Below, in pieces: positions 36,500 to 49,379 of a stretch of DNA of 64,000 nucleotides. A program made the translations under genes and the position numbers. Location of the stretch: positions 130,341,170 to 130,405,169 of the forward strand of contig NC_068910.1 in the NCBI RefSeq assembly GCF_023091745.1, in the 5' to 3' direction. Source of the stretch: Budorcas taxicolor. Taxonomy: Eukaryota; Chordata; Mammalia; Artiodactyla; Bovidae. The notes beneath the pieces were generated by a model. That model had not been told where the DNA came from. It did not search any database and worked only from the letters and a program-made list of their open reading frames with translations. Each line of letters opens with the position of its first letter. Position 1 is the stretch's first letter.

Positions 36500-36651
36500 A
36501 GTTGCATTTGGGAACTGCAATGGGTTGGCTGTGGTGGATTTTATACAGAAGACTGTACTGTTAAGCATGGGGACGATTGACCTGTATAGATCAAGTGACA
36601 TATACCAACGACAACCACGGTCTCCTCGAAAAAACAAGCAGTTCATTGCAG
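36500..36651 (+). CDS. STXBP5L: STXBP5L exon (window exon 9), end of propeller region
   Basis: The exon is 152 nt. It completes ATA (Ile) and reads VAFGNCNGLAVVDFIQKTVL, LSMGTIDLYRSSDIYQRQPR, SPRKNKQFIA, plus one base (G). The acceptor is a long T-run ending TCTCTCAG. The donor is G|GTAGGA, weaker than most donors in this gene. The FGNCNGLAVVDF blade is followed by the basic RQPRSPRKNKQF segment that opens the variable linker. A decayed partial copy of its acceptor and first bases lies at 35058-35107. Confidence 0.96.
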
Positions 36652-38607
36652 GTAGGAGATAAAACAAGATGATTATAAACTTATTTAGTTCGCCTGTTTT
36701 CTTTCCTTTAGATTTCTTGTCTTCTGTGATGCTATTCAAATGCATAGCAGTATAAAATCAGCTTAATTTATAATGCCATGTAAGTAAAATTGGGCAGAAA
36801 CGTAGCGAGACTCTGAAAGGGTAAGGAAGGTGTTTAAACTTCAATTTGTTATTAATGTTAGGAAGCATCTCAATGTTCTTAAGTTGAATTCCTAAGAAAT
36901 AACAAAATAAGACACTATTGAATATAAAAATGTTAAAATTAGTCTCTTTTGTTGAAAAAAACTACTTACAATGGGATAATTTTCTTCTAATATACTATAG
37001 CTTTAAAAATGTAACAGTTATTCACCCATTATAATTTTTTAAATTAGCTCCATTATTTTAGCTGTCATTTTTTTTGTTGGATGGTGACTTTCTTGGAGGT
37101 ATTTTCACAAATGCAGTAAATGTTAATTAACATTTTACAATGCTATGAAAGATGATATTTTTTTTGACAGGACAATTATAAAGGAAAAAATATAAAGTTA
37201 TTAAAATACAAGCCAAAATACTTGCTACATGTAATACCAAACTTTGATATGCCAAGTTATGCAAAGTTTTACTGAAATTTCAGTATATATCCAAATAGTT
37301 GGCTTTGTAAACATTGCCAATATTTTGTATATTTTTTGTCCACTGACATAGTTTAGTTGGTAAAAAAAAAAAAACTGGTTGAGCTAAATGGTTTGCAGCT
37401 AGACATACACCTACAGTATTACATATTACATTATACAGTTTTTAAAATTTTCTGTATTTTTAAAATAATCAGTTGAATATTGACACTTTTACTAAATATA
37501 CCAGGTGAAGACTATTATAAAGTAAAAAAAAAAAAGTACATGATTGTAGGTTTTATTTTTTAAATTGTAAGTGTGCCAGATTTAACATATGAAAGTGATA
37601 ATAAGTGAAGTTTCCCTTGGGACTAACAAAAAAATTACTTGATATACTGAAATTCTTTGTTAATCTTTTTTTGTAAGCCTCAACCCTTTCTAAATTTATA
37701 GTCTAGACTCTTTTCAGGAGCACAAAAGTTCTCCTTCAGAACCCACAAAACCTGGGTTTTGTGGCTAGGGATCTCATCTTTCAGCAATATTTTGGAGTGC
37801 CAGAAATATAAAACTACACAGGTTCTGCTCCTACTAGTACTGGCTTTTGAAAGAAAGGCAGAATAGAGAAATTGTGCATGCATGTACCGTGAGATTCCCT
37901 CATGATTGAGAAAGAGAAAGTTGATTTTTGAAAGCTCGTTTATTCTCGATAGATATTAGGGGAAAGTAAGCACTGTTTGTCTGCTGAAACACTAATTCAA
38001 TCAGAAAAGCTGTGGATCTTAAGACAGTTCTAAGTTACTTGCTGGAAATACACTGTGGAATGACAAGAGATAATTCAATTATCATTTAATTTAAACTTAT
38101 TGAGCCTCAAAAATTATGATTAGGACTCAGAATTTGAATGATTCAAAAATTGGGAAAAACTGGGATGAAGTAAACTATGCTTGTATTTAGTTATATAATG
38201 AGTACTCACTTTGTTATTAAAAAAAAAAACCTAAAATCCCTAGGGTTTCTTGTTAATACTGAAGATTAAAGACAACCATTTTTATATTTATGACATAACA
38301 TACAAATTATTTATAAGCTAAATAAGTTTACTATGTAAAATGCATGTAAGAGAAATGCCATTTATTTTTATAAGACTTGACTGAATAAAATTACTACAGC
38401 ATACTCATCATTCATCTATCACCTCTTACTTTCTAATTAATTTATTTTTTAAATATCTCCTTTCTAATTTGATTACCTAAACTTGCTGCAATTTCTTCAT
38501 CTTGGCTGTTCTAGATTCTGGTATGATATCACTTCCTTTCACTTTAGACTATTTTTCTCTCTTCCTTCTGCCTGCTGCTGATGCTGGTGTTCTGGCATGT
38601 TCCAAAG
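36652..38607 (+). other. STXBP5L: Intron 9 of the window
   Basis: A 1.96 kb very AT-rich intron with several A-runs. I recognise no transposable element in it, in contrast to the introns on either side. It is the intron directly before the probable cassette exon. Confidence 0.8.
38552..38607 (+). promoter_or_regulatory. Branch point and CU-rich tract before exon 10
   Basis: A pyrimidine tract (38552-38575, including TTTTTCTCTCTTCCTTCTG) precedes a candidate branch sequence CTGAT with its A at 38581, and the acceptor AG is at 38606-38607. The region between branch point and AG is purine-containing (ATGCTGGTGTTCTGGCATG). CU-rich motifs of this kind bind polypyrimidine-tract proteins at many neuron-regulated exons. 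Regulation here is inferred. Confidence 0.5.
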
Positions 38608-38679
38608 ACAACTTTTGCATGCGTGGCCTGTCTAACTTTTATCCTGATTTAACGAAACGGATCCGTACTTCCTATCAGA
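38608..38679 (+). CDS. STXBP5L: STXBP5L exon (window exon 10), likely cassette exon
   Basis: The exon is 72 nt, phase 1 to phase 1, encoding the end of Asp, then NFCMRGLSNFYPDLTKRIRTSYQ and one base of Ser. The acceptor is TTCCAAAG and the donor A|GTAAGT. Being a multiple of three with equal phases, it can be included or skipped without disturbing the frame. It lies in the linker after the propellers, where tomosyn splice isoforms are known to differ. The AG sits 26 nt after a candidate branch point (CTGAT at 38578-38582), which itself follows a CU-rich tract. That this exon is actually alternative is inferred from phase and position. Confidence 0.9.
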
Positions 38680-39654
38680 GTAAGTTCTATAAAGGTTAGG
38701 CAAATAGCTTTTTTAAGTCATAATGCTTGAGTTAAATCCATACATCTGTGCTCAGTAATGTGTTTGTTAAAACACATTCAGCATGCATGCAAATTTTCAT
38801 TTTGTTATGGAAATGCAACCTGATAATTTTAATAAAAATTACATAAACACTTCAAATAGTTATTGTCAAATACCTATTTACCCATATTCATTGTTTCAGT
38901 GTTTCTTTCAAATCATGCATACCATGTGTTGTTAGTCCAAGAGCCATTGTCTTTTGTTTTGAGGAGGAAGAGCCATGGTGTCCTCGTAAATAATAAACCT
39001 GATTATCTAGTATCAATAATAATTGAATGGTTATTTTGGAAACTTTGTGCTTTTGGCCATTTTATAAAATTATTGTAACCAGGGCCACAATATTTGCTTT
39101 TTCCAATATAATTAGATTTTTTAGAGGGAGCCAGATATTTCCAATATCTGATGCATTTCATTCAAATAGAATATGCAAATAAACATTTCTATATTTATTT
39201 TAGGAGCCAAACACTGAAATTGGGAAATTAAGGTCGTAAATAAAAGTCAGTAATAATAACTTTTACTGTGGTAGCAAATGCAAATCTGAAAATGGTGGAG
39301 TTCAGATATTCTTAAAAATGGTACAGAAAGAATGAAGAAGGAGAGTATGATTAGAGATGCAGATAATAGTGATGTTATGGGTGAATATTTATTGGTATGA
39401 GAATATGTGTATGTTAATCTATGCTATGTTTGAGAAAGTTTGCTTAACAATACATATAAGAAGATGTCATGTTTGTATAAAATATACACATATGGATACA
39501 CACACATTTGTTGCTCTTATTCTGCATTTCTTCAGACCTCACCTCACCAGCTTGTAGATATTGAATAAAATTACATCACTTATAAAAATCTAAAACTTTG
39601 TATCCCATTAACTAAAGGATGTTAGTACTTTTGAAATCCTTAAAAATTCCTGGG

Positions 39655-39860
39655 GCCCAGAGGTGACTTGTTTTTGCTCATAACTATTCCCTGTGTTTTA
39701 CTGGAACACAGCCAAACTCATTCATTTACATGTTGTCTATGGCTGCTTCCAAGTTACAGTGGCAGAGTTGAGTCGTTGCAACAGAAACCATATGGCCCAT
39801 GAGACCTCAATATTTACTGTCTTGTTCTTCACATGAAAAATTTGCTGACCTCTCCGCTAT
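39655..39860 (+). repeat. Old hAT-like DNA transposon remnant
   Basis: 'tactggaacacagccaaact', 'tgtctatggctgcttccaag', 'agttgagtcgttgcaacaga', 'aatttgctgacctctccgc' follow a common mammalian non-autonomous DNA transposon. The class hAT and the exact name are from memory and uncertain. Confidence 0.5.
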
Positions 39861-42439
39861 ACTATTCATTACCCATCCACTGCCACCTAAAAGGGTCCAG
39901 CCAAAACTTTTCCTGAAAATAGTCTCTAGGTGGTTTAACATACATACTCAAACTTCAGAATCCTAGTCTAGCCTTCCCATGGTGGAATCCCCCTATTGTG
40001 TGTGTGTATATGTGAATGTATCCATCTATACAGACGGAAGAAGTTTCTGGAACATGAGATTGTAAATTTTATAAATTTCTTTTAATATATTTTATTGTAT
40101 TTCTATAATAAACGTAATGCTTTTATAGTGAAAGAAATTGGATACTGAGAATAAGAAGCAGGCACTTAGTTAAACTATATGAAGTCTACAATATCAACCA
40201 TGATATAAAGCTTAAATGTCATTTACCTTGATTACTTCAATAATCTTATGTTGTCTTCAGAATAAAAAAAAAAGAGATTTTAAACCTTCCTTCAGGGTAC
40301 TCTAAAATATAATTCCTATCACATCTTCAAATGAATTTTCTACTATACCTATAAAAACACTCCTTTTAAGTCAGTGTGTGGCTTTTACTACACTTATAAG
40401 TGAAACTCTCTGGAAACTTTCCTTAGATTTCACTCCCTTTAGTAAACCTTTCCTGCTACCATCAGAGTGCTTTGCACCATTTCCTTAATTTAAAATGTCT
40501 ACAATGCCCACAGTGTACAGACTTGGACACAATAGCGTCTGAACCACTTAACTGGTACTTAGATTTGTTTTTGTGTTTTTATGCATATGCTCTACCTTTG
40601 AAAGTGCACAAAGAGAACCTGAAGACCATTTGTAAATTTCTTATTATCCTCTTACACCAGCACAACTATGAGCTCAGTAAGTCAATGATGATGGTGGTGA
40701 GATGGAGTCTGACAGGTGATACTTTTTACTCACATGAACAACGGGAGACTTTTCAAATTTGATAGATGAGAGTAGACATGGCTTCTGTAGTTACTGGATT
40801 CACTGAAACTTAGAAAAGAAATCATAGTTTCTTCTAAACAAAGAAATAAAGTGTCAAGACATAAGAAAAATCAAATCCTTAGAAGGCCATAATGAGATGC
40901 TACATGTCTTCCATAAAACTATGATTTGTAAATGAAATGAAATGCTTTGGAAAAAGCAGGAGACCTAGGGTCAGAAGGTTTATATCAAGTTCTTTCTTTT
41001 TTTTCTTATTGACTAGACATTATATTGATATCTTAAGCAAATAATTTAACTGCTCTGAGTTTCTTTTTTCGCATAAAGTAAAATCATAATCCCTACTTAC
41101 CCTTTAGAGACTTTTGGAACTTTTCAAGATTAGCATTTATAATAGCACTTCTATAAATATTAGACATTATTTTTCTATAATTATCATCATCGAAGATGAA
41201 AGCCACAACACAGGTTACATAACTTTTGCAGAATACAACCAGTTTATGGAAGATAAAGGGCTAACATCCAGTCAGCTGCCTCATTGCCTAGTGCTTTTTA
41301 CTTTTTACTTGTGATAATGACAAGTTTTGCTAGTTGAAAATTGCTAATATACCATTTGAACCGAAGGAGGTTTAAAAAGTATGCTTAGGGTAGAACACTG
41401 TCAGAAAAATGTGCTTATGCATCAATTTCTAGTTATGCAATGAGGGAATCCATTGGAAAGTTTCAATCCTATGTATAGATATTTTCTTTCTTTCACTGCA
41501 TAGTTTTTTCAGAGTACCGGGAGTCATAACAGATCCTGGATACACAAATCAGAAGCATAAAGAAAAACTGGAGAAAAGGGGGGAAGATAATAGAAGAGAA
41601 TTAGAAAAGAGAGTCAAATATTTTTAAAAAATGATTGGAGAAAGTCAGGAAAGAAGGAAGAGTAAAACAAAGAATAAGAGGAATGCCTCAAGGAACAAAT
41701 AAATGGGAAAAGTCCATTCATTTAAAGAATATTTATTAAGCATCATCTGTGTCAAATATTTTTTAGCTATTAGACATTTAATGAATGAAATAATTATGGT
41801 CTCTTCCCTCAATGTATAAGAGAAAACATATAAAGAAATTTCTAGATATACAATTATAGTTGAAAAAAGATAATGCTATCAAAGAAAAACAATTAGACAT
41901 GTAAAAGTTGGACTGATTTTTTTAATGTGTTGTCAGTAAAGGCCTATCTGAGGAGGAAGCATTTAAATGAATCTTTACAAGAAGCAATAAGACAAAGCTT
42001 TGAACTTACAGTTCTGAACAAGATAGAATAACAGGGACAAGGTTTAACATCCTTCCCCAAACACACAAACATAAACGGCTGTAATGAATGAAACTGTGGT
42101 TTTCAAGACATGAACATCAGGCAAGGAAAACCAGTAATTCTGGCAGATGAGAAACAAAAGAAGTGGACTCTATTACCTGCACCTGTTTACTGCCCCGAGA
42201 GAGTTTCTAGATTGCAGCAACGGGAGGAGGGGGAAACCCAAGAGGAAACCAGCTCCCTATGTCGAGAAGATGGGGATGAGAAACCTGGGAAACCAAAGCA
42301 GCTCCAGCGCATAAAGAAAGGATCCCAGAGATCTACAGTTCCCTCCTTGAACAAAGTACCAGTCAATACACACATACGCTGTAGCTATCCAAGGACAAGA
42401 ACCATCTGAAAGGTCTACAGGAAATGGTACCCAACACTC

Positions 42440-44713
42440 AAACAATGGAAATAGTATCTATTTTTTACCACTAGGCAGACTAGAAAAATATCAGTGTAAT
42501 TCATATCCGCTTCTAATTAACATTGTACTGGGGATTCTAGCCAGTATAGTCAGGCAAGAAAAATAAAAGTTATCCAGAATGGAAAAGAAGTTAAATCATC
42601 TTTTTTCATAGACAACATGATCATCTATGAAGAAAATCTAATAAAGTCTACAAAAAAGCTACTACAACTAATAAGTGAATTTAACAAAGTACAGGATATA
42701 AGGTCGGTATTAAAAAAATCAATTTTATTTCTGTCAACCTGTAACACTTAGTCATAAATTAAACAACAAATGTGAAAGATTCATGTATTGAAAACCAGAA
42801 AACATTTCTGAAAGAAGTTAAAGACCTAAAAAAATGAAGAATTTCATGTATCAATATTATTAAGATATAGGTTCTCTCCCAATTGATCTGTAGTTCAGTA
42901 TAGTCCCAGTAAATATCCTGCAGACTTTTTAATAGAAATTGACAAACTGATTCTAAAGCCCATATAGAAATGCAAAGGATTTAGAGTAGCCAGAGAATAT
43001 TATTCTTTAAAAAGAATGATCTTGGAGAACCAACACCACCTAATCAAGACTTTTTAAAAAAATTAGTGTTACAGTAGGGGAAGGAGAGAAGGGGGCGGAT
43101 TGCGAAAGTAGCACTGATACATGCTACATGATATATATGTATACACTACCATGCGTAAAGTAAATAGTTTGTGGGAAGTTGCTATATAACACAGGGAGCT
43201 CAGCCCAATGCTTTTGATGACCTAGAGGGGTGGGATGGGGTGTGGGGTGGGAGGAAGGTTCAAGAGAGAAGGGATATGTGTATACATATGGCTGATTCAT
43301 GTTGTTGTATGGCAGAAACCAACACAACAATGTAAGGCAATTATCCTCCAATGAAAAATAAATTTAAACATGAATAAAATTAGTGTTATTGAGTCAGGTT
43401 GGTATTGATCCAAAGACAAATATGTCAGTGGAACTCAACAGACACTCCAGAGATATACCTACATGTATACAGAACACTGATCTTTTTACAAAGGTGCAAA
43501 GGCAGTTACGTAGAGAAATAGTCTTTTCTATTAACTGTATTTAAACAACTGAATATCCTTTCATAAAAAAAGTTATTTTGATTCATACTTTGTACTAAAT
43601 TTTAATGATTTACAATGGTTAATAAGCTTTGATATAAAACTTAAAACCATAAATCTCGGGGAAAAGGAGAAAATTTTGTGACCTTAGGCAAAAATGTTTT
43701 AGAGAAAATATCAATGTCATGCTCCATAAAGGAACAAACATACAGATAAATCAGATTTCTTCAAAAGTAAACATTTTTTGCCCTTTAAAAGACACTTCTG
43801 AGAATGAAAAGTTAAATCATATACTAGGAGGAAATATTTGCAAAGTGTATATCTGATTAAGGACTTGTATCTAGAATTTATTTTTTATTTTCTCAAAACT
43901 CAAGAAAGCAAGCAACCCAATAAAAATGTGAGTCAAAGATTTGAATAAATAATTCACAAATGAAAATAGTGATTAAAAAATAAGCATATAAAAGATTCTG
44001 AACATTCACTGTTAAGAAAATCAAAACTACAATAAGATAATAATACATAATAGTGGCTAAAATTAAAAAGAATGATCATACCAAGAACTGGCAAGAATGC
44101 AAAGGAAATAGAAAACCACTGGTGCGAATGTACAATGGTATAAAACCATTTGGCAGGTTCTTAAAGATTTAAACATATGCTTAATATGACCTAGCCAGTT
44201 TATATACATGTAGTTATCATATTTACCCTCAATAAATGAAAGCATGTGTCCATACAAAGACATTCACAGCAACCAGAAGATTCAAACATCTTTAATAGTC
44301 AAAAACTGAAATATCTAAAGTCTCCATCAAAAGTTCAATGAATAAGCAAACCTCATATATATTTTCAATAGTTTACTATGCAGCAGTAAAAAGTCATGCA
44401 CTATTGATATGTGCTATACCATGGATGAACCTCAAAATAATTACATTGAGTAAGAGAAAACAGGGCACATATTGTATGATTCCATTTATATAAAAAAATC
44501 CTAGGAAATGAAAACTAATGCAGAGTGACAGAAAGCAGATCCACAGTTGCCTGGGGATAGAGAAGGGGCTGGAAGGGAGGGTTATAAAAGGACACAAAGA
44601 AATTCTTGGACATGATGGATGATACATTTATTATCTTGATTGTTAAGATTTACCAAATTAAATACTTTGTAAATAGGCCGATTAAACCTCAAAGAGTTAT
44701 TAAAAAAAAAAAA
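42440..44713 (+). mobile_element. Old L1 ORF2 and 3' remnant
   Basis: ORF2-like blocks in order: 'gtactggggattctagccag', 'gacaacatgatcatctatga', 'gaccaacaccacc'-like text near 43030, then 43389-44700 with 'gggcacatattgtatgattc' and 'cagttgcctggggatagaga', ending in an A-run at 44701-44713. It is split by a younger L1 tail at 43072-43375. 42040-42430 may be its 5' region. Confidence 0.65.
43072..43375 (+). mobile_element. L1 3'-end insertion with perfect 13-bp target duplication
   Basis: A 304 bp 5'-truncated L1 end ('gacctagaggggtgggatgg', 'gttgttgtatggcagaaacc', 'aaggcaattatcctccaatg') inserted in the older L1. Identical 13-mers AAAATTAGTGTTA flank it at 43059-43071 and 43376-43388, marking the integration site. 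Confidence 0.93.
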
Positions 44714-44736
44714 AGAGCTAGTCACATGAAAGGGAG

Positions 44737-46080
44737 AGAGCAGTATGTTCCAGGCAGAGAGGAGAGCTTGTAAGAAGGTTCTAAAGTGGTTAAGGACTTT
44801 ATCTTCTAGAAGTAGAAAGGTCAAGGAGTCTGGGGATGTGGTGATTGACAGGAAAAGTGGGTTAATATTTTGATGTCTAGATGAATAGGGACAAGATCAT
44901 ACAAATTTCTGAAGCAGTTATAAGAAACAGTTTTGAGCAAGGAAATGATAGGCTTTGATTTATATCTTAAAAACATTACCCACACTGCTGAATGAAAAAA
45001 AAAAAAAAAACCTGTGAGGCCAAAAAAGAATTAAAGCAAATATACCAGTTGGAGGGCCAATATTCTACTCCAGGCAAGAAATGAAGGTAACTTTGACTAG
45101 GGTGATAGCAGTGTTGTTGGAGGAAAACAGACAGGTGCAAGAATCATTAACACACAGCTACTAACTAATTTAATTTGGGATATCAGAAGGTACAATAAAA
45201 GATTATTTCCCAAATCTGGGCTTGAGCCAATGACTGTATCATGATATTTACAAAGATGAAGAAGCTAGGGTTAGTGCATGGCATGGTGGTAGGGACTAAA
45301 GAGTTGAGTTTTAGACTTGCTAATCTTTGATATATCTGTTACGAAGTGAAGATGACAAGTGGACAGGTAAACAAATCAAATTTACATACATATACAAATT
45401 TAGTAGGTAATGGTAGTTATGGAGGGAGCAGAAGAAGGGAAGTGAGGGTTTGTGAACAGAGACAACAGGAACTACATTTAATTTCCAAAGGAAGAAGAGT
45501 AGCTGGCAGAGAACACTTGGCAGGGAGAAGAGAAGAAATGAGGAGACTATTGAAGAAACTATATTAAAGGGGGATATTTCAAGAAGTGGTCAGCCATATC
45601 AAATGCTATAGTAGGGTTAAGTTCAGAAAAGTGATTAGTGGGTATTGTGCTGTGAAGGTTATTAGCGACCCTTTACAAAGTAGTTTTGGAAAAGTATTGG
45701 GATAGAAACCACAATTATTTTAGACTAAGGAGTGGCAATGAGGAAACAGCACAAGTAAATAACTCTTTTGAGATGTTTGGTTATGAAGGGGTGCCAAAAA
45801 TAGGTCAGTACTTGCATAGGAAGAAAATGTTAAGAGGAGGATATTTTTCATTTTAGATAAAGAGCATATTTTTAAGTTGATGTGACTATTGAATGATCCA
45901 CAAAGAAAGAGATTGATGATAAGAGACAGAGGGAAGAAGAAGGAGCAAAATCCCCCAGAAAAGTGAGAGGGGAGGATATCCAAGCATATGTACAAAAATT
46001 AGTATCCAAGAGGAGGCTTTCTCTATTGTAATAGAGAGGTACATAAAAGGAAAAAGCTACAGAATCAGAGGGTATAATTT
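44737..46080 (+). repeat. Probable old interspersed repeat, family unnamed
   Basis: Phrases such as 'gtatgttccaggcagagagg', 'gagcaaggaaatgataggct' and 'atatcaaatgctatagtagg' occur in a long mammal-wide repeat that I recognise but cannot name. Limits and strand are tentative. Confidence 0.3.
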
Positions 46081-46382
46081 GTAATCATACAAATTACAAA
46101 ATGTATGATTTTGTTGAGAAATTAAAGAAGTGATTTTTGCATCTCTGTTTTTCAGTTCTGTATTTTGATGGGTTTCCTTTTGAAATCAGTTTTACAGAGT
46201 GTTTTCTTACTCCAGACTTTGTATTGAAAAGCACACTGGTCTGTAATTAGTAGGTAAAATATAAGCTTCCATCTTTGAGTTCTATGAACAAAGAATAAAA
46301 AATAAGAGAGATATGTGAGTTTTCTAGAGTTTAACAGTCACCTTGTGTAAGTCAAACAAATAAAACACCTACTATAATTTAG

Positions 46383-46500
46383 AGCAGTGGTTCTCAACTC
46401 AGTATGATTTTGTCCTCCAGGGGACATTCGGCAATTCCTGGAAACATTTTTGGTTGTTACAACTTGGGGAAGGAGTGCTCTACTGGCATCTAGTGGGTAA
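46383..46500 (+). mobile_element. MER5A-like hAT element, partial
   Basis: It starts 'gagcagtggttctcaactca' and continues 'ctccaggggacattcggcaa', 'tttttggttgttacaacttg', 'ctactggcatctagtgggta', the left half of MER5A (Charlie group). The right end is missing. Confidence 0.75.
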
Positions 46501-46859
46501 AAGTAGAAAATTCATGCAGTCTCAAAGTGCTTGCATTCAGGGGATATTATAGAATCTGACCCAAGCTGAATTAAACTATCTGAAACTGCATCTCAACCCT
46601 CTTTCTGCACAAATACTGAGAATATTAGGAATCAGCCTGTTAAAAAAGTGAATAGGGAAGTTTGAGGGTTGCATTGAGGAGCAAAGGTTTTGAGGGGAAA
46701 CTGAATCTAATTAAAGCTGCAGGCCAGCCACAGCTCAGCTCAGTACTTTCTAGAATCTGAATGATTAGCACTTCACTTGAGCAGTCTGACAAAGGATAAA
46801 AATTTGTAAGCCTGTAAAAAACTTAAGCAACTCTCTTAACCAAAATGACCTGACATAAA

Positions 46860-48420
46860 TAGACATTTGCATCATATTAATGAAAATACACTTTTTTTTT
46901 GCAACATGGAACATTCACAAATTTGGACTGTCATGAAACAATAATGAATTAACATCAAGCACAGTGTATTCTCTAATCATAAAAGAAATTAAATTAGAAA
47001 TCAATAGCAGAAATATGTCTTAAAACCTCCAAATATTTGAAAATTAAGAATAGCTCATGTCTTCAAGAAATCATAAGGGAATTTTTAAAATTATTTTTTA
47101 ACTTAGTGAAAATATAAACACAAAATACCAAAATTTGTGATACTGAGATGTTACTAAAGTAGTACCTAATGGAAAGTTTAGAACACTAGAAGCTTAAATG
47201 AGAAAAAAGAAGGATCTCAAATCAATAATCTAAAAAAATCTTCTTAGTTAAAACACTGAAGAAGAATAGTGTAACCCAAAGTAAACAAAGGAAAGAAATT
47301 AAATCAGGGAAATAGTGAAATGAAATCAGTGAAATAGAGTAGAGCAAAAGATAGAGTAGATCAACAATCCCACAAGATAATTCTTAAAAAAACAACTACT
47401 ACGATCTATAAAACTGTAGAAAGACTGATCAAGAAAGAAGAAAAGCATAAATAACCAAATGTAGATGAAATTAAGAGATTTCTTGAAAGGAAAAAGATTA
47501 TAAAAGTGACAAATTTAAAAAAGTGACAAACACATTGGAAAATATAAATAGACTCATGTTTTTTTACATTTTTTTCTATTCAAAGTTAAATATTCACAGC
47601 AAAGAAAACTGCAGGCCTCACTGACTAATTCAGTCAAACATTTAAGAAAGAAATAACCCATACTTTATGCAAACAATTTGAGGGCTAGAAAAAAAGAGAA
47701 TTCTTCCCAATAGGTTATGAGGCCAGCACAATGTTGAAAATCTGACAAAAATAGTAACTTAAGGGAAAGTACAGACCAGTCTCACTTATGAACATAGATG
47801 CAAAAGTGATAAATAATATATTAGCAAATGGAAGACAGATATCTGTAACAAAGATGAAATATAACTGAGGTGCATTTATACCAAGAATATGTTTAATATT
47901 TGAAAATCAATGTAAAACATCCAATTAACCTAACAAAGGAGAAAATATGTAAATACCTCAATACATGCAAAAAATTCATAATTTAATACTTATTTATGAT
48001 AAAAATCCTCAGAAAGTTAGGAATAGAAAAATATATCCTAAATTGAATAAAACCCATCTCTGAAAAACTTACTAACATAATAATTATGAAATAATATTAA
48101 AATACTGAATTTTTTTCTACTAGAACTGGTAACAAGGGAGTGATGTCCACTCTCATTATCTTTGTTCAACACTGTGTTTGATTTAAGTAGGGGCAAAAAG
48201 CAAGCTAAAAAGTAATTTGTATAAAGATCAGAAGGAAAACACTAAAACTCTATTTGCCAGTAGTGTTGTGGTATATGTAGGAAACCCATAAGAATAAACA
48301 AAAAAGCTATAAAAACAATTATGAATTTTGCAACATCAAAGAATACAAGTCAGTATACAAAAATCAACTATATCCCTATATAATAGCAGTTAACAATTGA
48401 TAAATACTTTTTTCTTTGAG
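46860..48420 (+). repeat. Old L1 ORF2 remnant
   Basis: Diverged L1 ORF2 order: 'agaaattaaattagaaatca', 'ctaatggaaagtttagaaca', 'ctcacttatgaacatagatg', 'gacaaaaatagtaac', 'aagtcagtatacaaaaatca'. No reading frame longer than expected by chance. Confidence 0.55.
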
Positions 48421-49175
48421 AAATATTCTTAAAACTTCCCTATACAGGACAGATTTTCAGATACCAGCCTGAGAAGCACCAGGGATACGTTCTGCAGAGA
48501 GAAGCATAACTGGGAAAACCTGTTTTTAAAAAGCCAATCACTTAGTCTCTGGTCATTGTCCTAAGAGGACGCAGAAAATGAAAAAGCGTTGATTCAAGAA
48601 ACTATATTGAAACTTGGTTTAAAAAGTGAGAATTTGTAGACCTGAGGCACAACTTGCACTATACCTCTCCTGCCTGCAAGTTGCCAGCATTTCCTGCTCT
48701 CTCTAACTCAAAGTTGAAAAGTCCAAATTCCTGCTGAGTGTGGTCAAGAGGTCAGAGGCTCCCTTCCCCAGCCAGTCCCAAACTAATAGGACAGAAGTTC
48801 TACACCAGGTATGGCAAGTCAAAAATGCCGAGGTTCTGACTGTTCTCACACCAGCTTGCTCATAAGGCAGAAGTTTCATGCCAAAAAAAAGTCAAACAGA
48901 AAATCAGAGGTTACCGCCTCTACCCCAGCCTAGTGACTTAGAGGTTTTGCTCAGGGGATGAGATAGTCTATAAGAACTGTGAATTCTGATGCTCTCTCCA
49001 AACAAACTAGCTTAATTTAAAACAATTTGAGAAATTCAAGCATAAAAATGCCCTCAAAACTGATGAAGTGTTTGATAGAAATAAAATAAGAGGTAGGTAG
49101 TTCTTCTTAATTAACAGTAACCAGCTAGAACATAGTCAGCTGGTTCACTGGAGAGAACCTAGAAAAGAGATCAAA

Positions 49176-49379
49176 GTGAAGTCGCTCAGTCGAGTCAAAC
49201 TCTTTGCAACCCCATGAACTGTAGCCTACCAGGCTTCTCTGTCCATGGGATTTTCCAGGCAATAGTACTGGAGTGGATTGCCATTTCCTTCTCCAGGAGA
49301 TCTTCCCGACCCAGGGATCAAACCCGGGTCTCCTGCATTGTAGACAGACGCTTTACCGTCTGAGCCACCAGGAAGTCCA
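49176..49379 (-). repeat. Bov-tA SINE, minus strand
   Basis: An inverted copy from 'gtgaagtcgctcagtcgagt' to 'gagccaccaggaagtcc'. Flanks AGAAAAGAGAT and AGAGAAGAGAT may be its target duplication. Confidence 0.94.

Noticed and set aside
42110..42409. 99-codon open frame with a charged, lysine-rich product
   Set aside because: It lies in what looks like the 5' region of an old L1. The charged content follows from purine-rich sequence and no known protein is recognised.
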